The notes below the pieces were generated by a model that saw only the letters and a list, made by a program, of their open reading frames with translations, searched no databases and was not told the DNA's origin. Both the position numbers and the translations under genes were made by a program. Positions 1 to 5,237 of a DNA stretch of 7,552 nucleotides are shown piece by piece. The first letter of the stretch is position 1. Each line of letters begins with the position of its first letter. The stretch comes from Spirochaetaceae bacterium (GTDB lineage Bacteria > Spirochaetota > Spirochaetia > Treponematales > Treponemataceae): contig JAITMZ010000210.1 of NCBI GenBank assembly GCA_031290725.1, forward strand, positions 1 through 7,552, in the 5' to 3' direction.

Positions 1-194
1 CGCAAAACCTTGTCCTTGTTACCAAAGCAGGCGACACCGCTCTTGATGCGAGTGACATTGCCAAGTTCGCCTATCACGCGTGCCTGGCACAGCAAGGCTT
101 CTACTACCCGGCCGACTCCGCCACCGGAAGCGTGACAACCAGTTATCACTTGGCTGTAGACAGCAACGGCAACCTGAAGGTGGCGAGCAACTAA
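1..194 (+). CDS. C-terminal fragment of an unidentified protein
   Basis: An open frame enters from the left edge (first full codon at base 3) and ends at TAA 192-194, giving 63 visible residues. The fragment is rich in Ala, Ser, Thr, Asp and Asn and includes QQGFYYPADSATGS and a final VDSNGNLKVASN. It has no Cys-rich motif, no visible membrane segment and no catalytic signature that I recognise. The alternating polar/hydrophobic end suggests a beta-rich C-terminus, which is inference. Codon use looks like that of the neighbouring genes, and a strong intrinsic terminator begins about 80 bases after the stop, which supports this being the true end of a transcribed gene. The start and most of the protein lie outside the window, so no function can be assigned. 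Confidence 0.7.
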   Translation, partial: QNLVLVTKAGDTALDASDIAKFAYHACLAQQGFYYPADSATGSVTTSYHLAVDSNGNLKVASN

Positions 195-272
195 GCCCCA
201 ACGGGGAAGAGGCCTCACGCGGAGGGGAAGAGATTTTCCTCTGTGGCTCTGTGTGGGGATTAGTGAAGGAAG

Positions 273-306
273 AAGCCCCTCGCCGCAAGGCGTGGGGCTT
301 TGTTTG
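273..306 (+). terminator. Rho-independent terminator after the first gene
   Basis: The stem AAGCCCC (273-279) pairs with GGGGCTT (294-300). It continues, after one T-T mismatch, through CGCC (281-284) with GGCG (289-292), closed by a GCAA tetraloop (285-288). The T-rich run TTTGTTT follows at the base of the stem. It sits about 80 bases past the stop at 194 and on the same strand, as expected for the end of that transcript. Confidence 0.85.
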
Positions 307-333
307 GGAAAAACGCCGGGCGTGGGCGTTTCA

Positions 334-454
334 GCGTCCACCCTAAACGCTTTAGCGTCCACCCTAAACGCTTTAGCGTCCACCCTGAGCGCTTTAGCGT
401 CCACCCTGAACGCTTTAGCGTCCACCCTGAACGCTTTAGCGTCCACCCTGAACG
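334..454. repeat. 21-bp tandem repeat array, about 5.8 copies
   Basis: The unit starts GCGTCCACCCT and ends CGCTTTA, 21 bp in all. Full copies lie at 334-354, 355-375, 376-396, 397-417 and 418-438. A sixth at 439 matches for 16 bases before diverging. Copies differ only in the middle: TAAACG in units 1 and 2, TGAGCG in unit 3 and TGAACG in units 4 to 6. Each junction forms a small dyad, ACGCT-TT-AGCGT (AGCGCT at the third), so a palindrome recurs every 21 bp, about two helical turns. All frames across the array read as 7-residue repeats, such as FSVHPER on the plus strand and SGWTLKR on the minus strand. These look like by-products of the DNA period. The role is unknown. Confidence 0.9.
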
Positions 455-463
455 GCTCAGGGT
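445..463 (+). other. Hairpin formed by the last 21-bp unit
   Basis: ACCCTGA (445-451) pairs perfectly with TCAGGGT (457-463) around a five-base loop. The right arm can alternatively pair with ACCCTGAGC in unit 3 (383-391), or bases 455-461 can pair with CCTGAGC at 484-490 inside the following terminator-like hairpin. These pairings are mutually exclusive, which is the basis for proposing an attenuator here. The pairing is visible in the sequence; the regulatory role is inference. Confidence 0.5.
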
Positions 464-476
464 CGTTACTACCACA

Positions 477-503
477 AATCCCGCCTGAGCGGGGTTACTT
501 TTT
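477..503 (+). terminator. Terminator-like hairpin in the leader of the 525-1211 gene
   Basis: AATCCCGC (477-484) pairs with GCGGGGTT (489-496), with one T-G pair and a CTGA loop, followed by ACTTTTT and then GAGTTTTT. The hairpin ends only about 10 bases before the Shine-Dalgarno sequence of the next gene. A promoter could not fit between them, so transcripts of that gene must start upstream and pass through the hairpin. It may be an attenuator, or a leaky terminator for readthrough from upstream. Confidence 0.7.
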
Positions 504-524
504 GAGTTTTTGAAGGAGTTGAAT

Positions 525-1211
525 ATGGCACATAATGCAGACTGGATCCCCACCCGTACCAAAGACTTCAAAGCCTTTGCGGGCAATTTTTGCCCCCTGG
601 TGGAGACGAACGCGGCGAAGTGGGGCGTGAGCGATGCGGACAAGGCCGAGACCGCCACGCTCAAAACCGGCTTCGATGCGGCGCAGGAAACTGCCGCCAC
701 GCCCGCCACGCGGACCAGCGTCACCATCGCGGCGGCAAAAGCGGCGCGTGCAGCGCTTGAGGCGCACCTGCGGCACCTGAAGCGGGTCGCCATCGACCCC
801 GGATTCGAGAGCGGCACCCTCACCCTGAGCGACTACCTGGCCCTGGGGCTGACCCCTCACGACACCACCAACACGCCGGTGGCAGACCCCACCAGCCGCC
901 CCCTGCTCTACGACGTGAAGGACCTGGGCGGCTTTGCGGTGCGGATGCACTTTAAGGATGAGCACATCGAGCACAGCCAGGCCGTCCTCCCCGGCTGCAA
1001 CGGGTGCCTGGTGAACTACCAGTACGGCCCGGAGCAGGTGACCGACGTGACGAAGCTCACCCTCACGCAGCTCTTCACCGCGTCGCCGTCCATTTTGCAG
1101 CTTCCCCCCGACGCGGAAGGCGCCTGGCTGAGCATCGCGCCGCGCTGGCAACTGGCGAAAGACGGCATCCTGGGGCCCTGGGGGACGGTGGAGCACGTGC
1201 GGGTAACCTAA
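525..1211 (+). CDS. Unknown 228-aa protein with helical N-terminus and beta-like C-terminus
   Basis: No function is recognised. The start is ATG 525, chosen because AAGGAG (513-518) lies six bases upstream; a TTG at 510 is in frame but would place that ribosome site inside the gene. Residues 1-90 are Ala/Lys/Glu-rich and look helical, with a WG motif at 33-34 and a TRT at 62-64. Residues 103-126 form a striking linker, including YLALGLTPHDTTNTPVADP. Residues 127-228 look beta-rich and end with an APRWQLAKDGILGPWG stretch (205-220). From memory, proteins with this same layout occur as multi-copy hypotheticals in gut treponemes and Bacteroidetes. Two Cys lie close together (C158, C161). There is no signal peptide and no membrane segment. 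The gene appears monocistronic, with a terminator-like hairpin before it and a clear terminator after it. Confidence 0.85.
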   Translation: MAHNADWIPTRTKDFKAFAGNFCPLVETNAAKWGVSDADKAETATLKTGFDAAQETAATPATRTSVTIAAAKAARAALEAHLRHLKRVAIDPGFESGTLTLSDYLALGLTPHDTTNTPVADPTSRPLLYDVKDLGGFAVRMHFKDEHIEHSQAVLPGCNGCLVNYQYGPEQVTDVTKLTLTQLFTASPSILQLPPDAEGAWLSIAPRWQLAKDGILGPWGTVEHVRVT

Positions 1212-1244
1212 CGAATGAGCAGGGAGCAATGAGGAAGGGGGAGT

Positions 1245-1273
1245 AAGCCTCCGGCGTGGCCGGGGGCTTTTTT
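1245..1273 (+). terminator. Rho-independent terminator after the 228-aa protein gene
   Basis: AAGCCTCCGGC (1245-1255) pairs with GCCGGGGGCTT (1259-1269) over 11 bp with one T-G pair and a GTG loop. Six T residues (1268-1273) follow. It starts 34 bases past the stop codon at 1211. Confidence 0.9.
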
Positions 1274-1275
1274 GT

Positions 1276-1318
1276 GGGCGGGGGGCTTTGGGGAGGCTGC
1301 CGGGGAGGGTGCGCTGGG
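1276..1318 (+). other. G-rich tract with quadruplex potential
   Basis: G runs of 3, 6, 4, 4, 3 and 3 bases lie within 43 bases of the plus strand just after the terminator. The spacings come close to the usual quadruplex rule, with one loop of about 8 bases being longer than the classical limit of 7. It sits between convergent genes and no other role is evident. Confidence 0.4.
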
Positions 1319-1330
1319 CTGAGAATTCTC

Positions 1331-1408
1331 CCGAAGAATCGGTCTCGCCTTTCATACCCTTTTTTCGCCCCAAGGGGCGGGATATGAAAACCTCGCCCCG
1401 AATCAAAA
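1331..1408. repeat. Dispersed repeat, copy 1 (with 28-bp extra segment)
   Basis: Bases 1331-1371 match 6281-6321 at 38 of 41 positions. The next nine bases of copy 2 (6322-6330) reappear here at 1400-1408. The 28 bases between (1372-1399) are absent from copy 2 and end in the same CGCCCC that precedes them (1366-1371). CGCCCC (1366-1371) can pair with GGGGCG (1374-1379), extended by TTTCATA (1350-1356) with TATGAAA (1383-1389), or GGGGCG can pair instead with CGCCCC (1394-1399). A small conserved hairpin, CCGA/TCGG, lies at 1331-1342. The element starts 20 bases past the stop codon of the minus-strand gene at 1429. T6 precedes the stem on the plus strand, so it is not an ordinary terminator for either strand. 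Confidence 0.75.
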
Positions 1409-1428
1409 ATTGCGGAAAAAAATCCTGG

Positions 1429-1875
1429 TCAGGGCGTTGGCCGGAGTATGCCGTCCAGTATCTCGCAGGCCGCCTGTACCGCCCGGTAGCACGGTTCGTG
1501 GTGCCGGTACTCCCGGAAGAACTGCGCCTTCTCCGCCTCGGGCAAAGAAGTTTTGGTCAGTATCTCCCGGCATATCATCGTGTCAAACCGCCCCCGAAAC
1601 TCCTCCTGCAAACGCTGCGTCAGCCGGTACGTCGCCGAGACGGCCTCCCGGTCAACGGCCTCCCGGCTCCCGTAGCGCAGGCCCAGTATCATGACCGCCC
1701 CGCTCAAGGCGCCGCAGATTCCCTGGTGATTCCCCAGCCCGCCGCCAAACCCTGTGGCCACGGCCATGGCGTGTTTTCTGTCCAGGAAGAAGTCGTCGGC
1801 ATAGGCGCACAGGACCGCCTGGGCGCAGTTACATCCGTCCTTAAAGTTTTCTTTTGCCAATTCAGCTTTTTCCAT
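1429..1875 (-). CDS. C_GCAxxG_C_C family redox-type protein
   Basis: This 148-aa protein matches the C_GCAxxG_C_C family, small Cys-rich proteins proposed to be redox active or to bind a metal or cluster. No reaction is established. Visible signatures are an N-terminal DGCNCAQAVL (Cys15, Cys17), a glycine-rich GFGGGLG (42-48), the family core GICGALSG (52-59, Cys54), then Cys102 and Cys129, with an extra Cys137. The length fits the family, and with no signal peptide it should be cytoplasmic. The ATG at 1873-1875 has AAGGAG seven bases upstream (1883-1888) and a near-consensus promoter just beyond, so the start is well supported. It is divergent from the helicase and convergent with the 228-aa protein gene, hence probably transcribed alone. 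A weak hairpin followed by T7 (minus strand, 1416-1422) may end its transcript. Confidence 0.9.
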   Translation of the reverse strand: MEKAELAKENFKDGCNCAQAVLCAYADDFFLDRKHAMAVATGFGGGLGNHQGICGALSGAVMILGLRYGSREAVDREAVSATYRLTQRLQEEFRGRFDTMICREILTKTSLPEAEKAQFFREYRHHEPCYRAVQAACEILDGILRPTP

Positions 1876-1895
1876 AACGATACTCCTTGCCGATA

Positions 1896-1924
1896 AGTAT
1901 ACCCCGAGTGTACCGGCGAGTCAA
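1896..1924 (-). promoter_or_regulatory. Sigma-70-type promoter for the C_GCAxxG_C_C gene
   Basis: On the minus strand TTGACT (1924-1919) and TATACT (1901-1896) are separated by exactly 17 bases. Each matches the sigma-70 consensus at five of six positions. Transcription should start near 1889, so the leader would be about 14 bases and begin almost at the AAGGAG ribosome site (1888-1883). Confidence 0.8.
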
Positions 1925-1950
1925 TAGGCGCGCCTGGAATTCCGCGCCTA
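1925..1950. promoter_or_regulatory. Inverted repeat, possible operator between divergent genes
   Basis: TAGGCGCG (1925-1932) and CGCGCCTA (1943-1950) are perfect 8-bp inverted arms around a 10-base spacer. The repeat directly abuts the outer side of the -35 box at 1919-1924. The octamer GAGTCAAT also occurs twice as a direct repeat, at 1918-1925 and 1963-1970. Position and symmetry suggest a protein-binding site that could act on one or both divergent genes. No regulator gene is visible in the window. Confidence 0.45.
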
Positions 1951-1983
1951 CCCTAAACGGCGGAGTCAATTACGGCGCATCGC

Positions 1984-2011
1984 AAAAAAAACGCTGGATT
2001 ACAAAAAAAAA
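1984..2011 (+). promoter_or_regulatory. Two A-tracts upstream of the helicase promoter
   Basis: Runs of 8 A (1984-1991) and 9 A (2003-2011) have centres about 20 bp apart, close to two helical turns. They stand out in GC-rich surroundings. Phased A-tracts bend DNA and can act as upstream promoter elements, so they may boost the helicase promoter. Confidence 0.4.
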
Positions 2012-2047
2012 TTGCCAAACCCCCTATACACTTTGAACGAGATTCGG

Positions 2048-2061
2048 TATACTGTACCGGT
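2048..2061 (+). promoter_or_regulatory. -10 box placing helicase transcription at its start codon
   Basis: TATACT (2048-2053) is a good -10 hexamer ending only eight bases before ATG 2062. No TTGACA-like -35 lies at 16-18 bp; TTGAAC (2033-2038) is only nine bases away. The two A-tracts upstream may compensate. A start 6-8 bases past the hexamer falls at 2060-2062, giving a leaderless or nearly leaderless mRNA. Confidence 0.5.
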
Positions 2062-3939
2062 ATGAAATTCAGCGAATTTAATTTACATTCCGATGTGTTG
2101 AAAGGCATCGAAAGCGCGGGGTATGTGGATTGCACCCCCGTACAGGAAGAGGTTCTACGGTCCGCCCTGGAGGGCAGCGACCTGTATGTCCAGTCCCAGA
2201 CCGGCACGGGGAAAACCGCGGCGTTTCTGGTTTCGATTATCCAGGAACTGCTCACCCGGGAGGAAGCGGCCGGGAAGAAGGCCATCATCATGGTGCCCAC
2301 CCGGGAGTTGGCCGTGCAGGTAGAAGAAGAGGCGCGGGTATTAAGCTCAGGCACCAACCTCAAGTGCGCCAGCTTCTACGGCGGCGTGGGCTACAGCAAG
2401 CAGATGAGCGACCTGAAGAACAATGTGGACATCATCGTGGGCACCCCGGGCAGGGTGATCGACTTGCAGGAATCCGGCACCATGAATCTGTCCCAGGTGG
2501 CCTTCCTGGTGGTGGACGAGGCGGACCGCATGTTCGATATGGGCTTCTACCCGGATTTGCGCAAATTAATCCATGTGCTCCCCGACTCCAAGCGTCGGCA
2601 GACCATGCTCTTCAGTGCCACGCTGAATGCCTACGTCAAGAATCTGGCCTGGGAATACACCGCGAACGCCAGGGAAATTACCATCGATGCGGAACAGATC
2701 ACCGTGGAGGAAATCGACCAGCGGCTGATTCACACCGGCAGCGACCAGAAGCTCCGGCTGCTCCTGGCGATTTTACATACCGAGAAGCCGGAAAGCGTCC
2801 TGGTGTTTTGCAACACCAAAAAGACCTGCGAAATTGTCTCCAAGCGCCTGCGCATCAACGGCATCGGGAACGAATTCATCATCGGCGACCTGCCGCAGGT
2901 GAAACGCCTGCAAATTTTTGAGGACTTCAAGGCAGGCAAACTGTCCTGCCTGGTCGCCACCGACGTGGCCGCCCGGGGCATCGACATCAGCGATCTGGCG
3001 ATGGTGGTAAACTACGACATCCCTAACGAGGCGGAGAACTACGTCCACCGCACCGGCCGCACCGCCCGGGCCGGAAAAAGCGGCAAGGCCTACACCTTCT
3101 GCAGCGAGCAGGATGTCTATGACCTGGTGCCTGTGGAGCGCTTCATCAACGGGTCCATCCCCGTGGTGGAGGCGCCCCCGGAGCTGGCGGACACCGTGGA
3201 CCAGAGCGCCGGTATCTACATCAAGCTGGACAATTATACCGGCAACGATTACGATGACCGCCGCGGCCGTGACCGCCGGGGTGAACGGAGCGACGGCCGC
3301 CGAAGTGATACCCGCCGCACCCAACGGAGCGACGGCCGCCGGGCCGATGGACGCGGCGGTGAACAGGGCGATGGCCGCCGGTACACTGACCGCCGTCCGG
3401 AACGCCGGGTTGAACAAGGGGATGGCCGCCGGGCCGATGGACGCGGCGGTGAACAGGGCGATGGGCGCCGGTACACTGACCGCCGTTCGGAACGCCGGGC
3501 TGAAGACGCCGCGCCGCGCCGCATCTCCGCCGGGGACAGCCCTTCACACCGCCGGAACAGCGGCCAGGATGAGTCCCTGTTGCAGCTCAACTTTGAGGAG
3601 CGCATGAAGGTCTACCGGGAACGCTATGAAACGGAAGGCTCCGGTGATACCCGCGCGGGGAAGCGCCGGGGCGGCACCACCCAAGCCGCCGGTGAGCGTC
3701 CCGCCGTTCCCGTCCGGTCTGACCGTGACAGCCGCCCTGACTTTGGCCGCGACTCACAATCCAGGGAAGGCCGGGGTGAAGCCCGCCGGAACGACCACCG
3801 CCGCCGGGGAAAGCCTCGAGGAGATGCCCTACCCCAAACCGGCGCCCGACCCCGTGAAGCCCGCCAGGCGCCCGTCGCCAAGCCCGCGCCGTCCAGAGGG
3901 GTCTTCGCCAAGCTCAAGTCGCTTTTCGGGAAAAAATAG
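2062..3939 (+). CDS. DEAD-box ATP-dependent RNA helicase with long Arg-rich tail
   Basis: This 625-aa protein unwinds or remodels RNA using ATP, as expected for SrmB/RhlE/CsdA-type helicases in ribosome assembly or RNA decay. All core motifs are intact: Q motif (Phe6, GYVDCTPVQ 20-28), motif I SQTGTGKTA (45-53), PTRELAVQ (79-86), TPGR (128-131), VVDEADRMF (150-158), SAT (185-187), VLVFCNT (246-252), VATDVAARGID (298-308) and HRTGRTAR (329-336). The core ends near residue 390. The remaining 230 or so residues are an Arg/Gly/Asp-rich, presumably disordered RNA-binding tail with a 30-residue duplication (424-483), closing with a short FAKLKSLFGKK segment. The start is fixed by the Q-motif spacing, and no in-frame ATG, GTG or TTG lies just upstream. 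No Shine-Dalgarno is present and the -10 box is eight bases away, so it may be leaderless. The last 26 bp overlap mtaB antisense. The subfamily is uncertain, so no gene symbol is given. Confidence 0.95.
   Translation: MKFSEFNLHSDVLKGIESAGYVDCTPVQEEVLRSALEGSDLYVQSQTGTGKTAAFLVSIIQELLTREEAAGKKAIIMVPTRELAVQVEEEARVLSSGTNLKCASFYGGVGYSKQMSDLKNNVDIIVGTPGRVIDLQESGTMNLSQVAFLVVDEADRMFDMGFYPDLRKLIHVLPDSKRRQTMLFSATLNAYVKNLAWEYTANAREITIDAEQITVEEIDQRLIHTGSDQKLRLLLAILHTEKPESVLVFCNTKKTCEIVSKRLRINGIGNEFIIGDLPQVKRLQIFEDFKAGKLSCLVATDVAARGIDISDLAMVVNYDIPNEAENYVHRTGRTARAGKSGKAYTFCSEQDVYDLVPVERFINGSIPVVEAPPELADTVDQSAGIYIKLDNYTGNDYDDRRGRDRRGERSDGRRSDTRRTQRSDGRRADGRGGEQGDGRRYTDRRPERRVEQGDGRRADGRGGEQGDGRRYTDRRSERRAEDAAPRRISAGDSPSHRRNSGQDESLLQLNFEERMKVYRERYETEGSGDTRAGKRRGGTTQAAGERPAVPVRSDRDSRPDFGRDSQSREGRGEARRNDHRRRGKPRGDALPQTGARPREARQAPVAKPAPSRGVFAKLKSLFGKK
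3331..3510 (+). repeat. 90-bp in-frame tandem duplication in the helicase tail
   Basis: Bases 3331-3420 and 3421-3510 are two copies of a 90-bp unit, 30 codons (residues 424-453 and 454-483). They agree at 80 of the first 84 positions and diverge at the last six. Each encodes DGRRADGRGG, then a second GDGRR and RYTDRR, then ERR. A partial, more diverged RSDGRR series lies just upstream. The near identity points to a recent duplication or ongoing slippage. Confidence 0.85.
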
Positions 3940-5233
3940 ATTTTGCCATTGCCTCAACCTCATCGCCCCCACGGATATTTTTTTCCAACGGGGCAATGAT
4001 CCGTACCGGTATCTCCGGCGCGGGCCTGTCTGCCGCACCAAAGCGTAATTCAACGGGAATCTCTGCGGCCGGCAGCTCCAGGTGAATAAAATTTGCCGTT
4101 ACCCCCCGCACACGCTCCGCCGACGTTCCGCGTTCGATAACCGCCGACAGTTCCTTCCCCGCAAAAGATTCAATGTATGCGATTTTCCCCGTCACCGCCA
4201 ACTCCGTGAGCGAGCGGACACGCCGGCCCGCTATGGATTGGGGAATCGCCGGTTTCATGGCCGCGGCGGCAGTGCCGGGGCGCGGAGAAAAGGGGAAGCC
4301 GTGTATCCAGGCAAAAGCACAGGCGCGGCAGAGGGCGAGGGTATTCTCAAAATCCGCTTCGGTCTCACCGGGGAAGCCGGTGATCATGTCGCAGGCGATG
4401 AAGGGCGCGGGTTTGGCGGCCCGAAGGAGATCTACCGCATCCTTGGCGCGGGTAGCGTCGTAGGGGCGGCCCATGGCGCGGAGGATGGGATCGCTTCCGG
4501 ACTGGACCGACAGGTGGAAGTGGGGCCGAACCCGGGGATGGCTCACCACCGCGCAAAAATCGCCGTCGATCACCGTGGGGTGCAGGCTGGACAAGCGGAC
4601 TGCGATGTGTTCCGTGCGCAAAAGGATCAAAGCCAGCAGTTCCGTCAGACCCACGGCGCGTCCGGCCAGGTCTCCCCGGTAGCCCCCCAGGTTCACCCCG
4701 GTGAGGGTCACTTCCCGATGGCCCGCATCCTCGAGCCGGCGCACCTGTTCCACCACCGCCTCCGCGCCCAGGGATAGCGCCGCGCCGCGGGCCAAGCGGA
4801 TGCGGCAGTAGGTGCAGTGCATATCGCAGCCGTCCTGGATTTTCACCGAGGGCCGGGAGTGGGCGAAGAAGCTGGTGGGCGGAGCGGCGGGGGTGAGGGC
4901 GGCCTTGGGGACAATCCGGATGCGGGGATCCATGGCACACAGGGCGTCGCTGTCTAGGACGGCGTAGCAGCCGGTGACGAGTACCTCGGCATGGGGATAT
5001 TCGCGGAGCAGGGCACGGATGATCCGGCGGGTCTTCTGCTCGGCCTTGGAGGTGACGGTACAGGTGTTCACTACACAGACCGACGTGTGGGCCGCATCGC
5101 CGGGGCCGCCCTCCATGCATATCTGAAAGCCCGCATCGGCATACTTCCGGGCCATCCCTTCTGTTTCCAACTGGTTCAGCCGGCAGCCGATGGTAACCAG
5201 CCGGGCAATGGGAGGAGACAGGGAGCCGGGCAT
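3914..5233 (-). CDS. mtaB: tRNA (N6-threonylcarbamoyladenosine(37)-C2)-methylthiotransferase MtaB
   Basis: MtaB converts t6A37 to ms2t6A37 in ANN-decoding tRNAs, stabilising codon pairing. The enzyme uses two iron-sulfur clusters and SAM. The 439-aa product shows the N-terminal methylthiotransferase domain with VTIGCRLNQLETEG (Cys17), VVNTCTVTSKAEQKTR (Cys58) and VLVTGCYA (Cys89). The radical-SAM triad CDMHCTYC (Cys136, 140, 143) is followed by VTLTGVNLGGY, HFHLSVQSGSD (238-248), DMITGFPGET (282-291) and FPFSPRPGT (313-321). The C-terminal 80 or so residues resemble a TRAM domain (ANFIHLEL, 380-387). The GCRLNQLETEG and VNTCTVT forms favour MtaB over MiaB or RimO. The start ATG 5233-5231 has no Shine-Dalgarno and lies four bases after the TPR gene stop, suggesting translational coupling. 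Its 3' end overlaps the helicase gene by 26 bp. Confidence 0.92.
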   Translation of the reverse strand: MPGSLSPPIARLVTIGCRLNQLETEGMARKYADAGFQICMEGGPGDAAHTSVCVVNTCTVTSKAEQKTRRIIRALLREYPHAEVLVTGCYAVLDSDALCAMDPRIRIVPKAALTPAAPPTSFFAHSRPSVKIQDGCDMHCTYCRIRLARGAALSLGAEAVVEQVRRLEDAGHREVTLTGVNLGGYRGDLAGRAVGLTELLALILLRTEHIAVRLSSLHPTVIDGDFCAVVSHPRVRPHFHLSVQSGSDPILRAMGRPYDATRAKDAVDLLRAAKPAPFIACDMITGFPGETEADFENTLALCRACAFAWIHGFPFSPRPGTAAAAMKPAIPQSIAGRRVRSLTELAVTGKIAYIESFAGKELSAVIERGTSAERVRGVTANFIHLELPAAEIPVELRFGAADRPAPEIPVRIIAPLEKNIRGGDEVEAMAKSIFSRKAT

Positions 5234-5237
5234 GTGG

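Larger units (their letters stand above)
195..524. other. Intergenic region with terminator, 21-bp array and leader hairpins
   Basis: This 330-base stretch carries no gene I can support. Bases 195-272 hold only weak local hairpins. Then come, in order, an intrinsic terminator (273-306), a 21-bp tandem repeat array (334-454), a hairpin formed by the end of that array (445-463), a second terminator-like hairpin (477-503) and a Shine-Dalgarno sequence (513-518). Short open frames cross the array in several frames only because its 21-bp period is a multiple of three. Confidence 0.7.

Noticed and set aside
334..454. CRISPR array or plasmid origin iterons
   Set aside because: There are no spacers between units, ruling out CRISPR. 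No replication initiator gene or AT-rich unwinding region is nearby, so an origin is unsupported.
300..488. Plus-strand small protein with FSVHPER repeats
   Set aside because: Alternative frames of the same array are equally open, and it starts in the T-run of a terminator and ends inside another terminator stem. It may be annotated as hypothetical elsewhere but has no support here.
260..823. Minus-strand open frame encoding a SGWTLKR heptad repeat
   Set aside because: It runs through the 21-bp array and antisense to the 228-aa protein gene, crossing a terminator. The heptads follow from a repeat period that is a multiple of three, and no ribosome site or family match is seen.
1350..1399. 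Copy 1 stem-loop as an intrinsic terminator for the convergent genes
   Set aside because: The T6 run precedes the stem on the plus strand and becomes an A6 run after it on the minus strand, so neither strand has a U-tract at the 3' side of the stem.
495..1406. 303-aa minus-strand open frame
   Set aside because: It is antisense to the better supported 228-aa gene, which has a good ribosome site and flanking terminator. Its composition is the Arg/Gly/Pro-rich kind expected of GC-rich shadow frames.
3113..3607. Repetitive alternative-frame proteins within the helicase tail, on both strands
   Set aside because: They are shadows of the 90-bp duplication and Arg-rich codons. The helicase frame is continuous and carries all family motifs.
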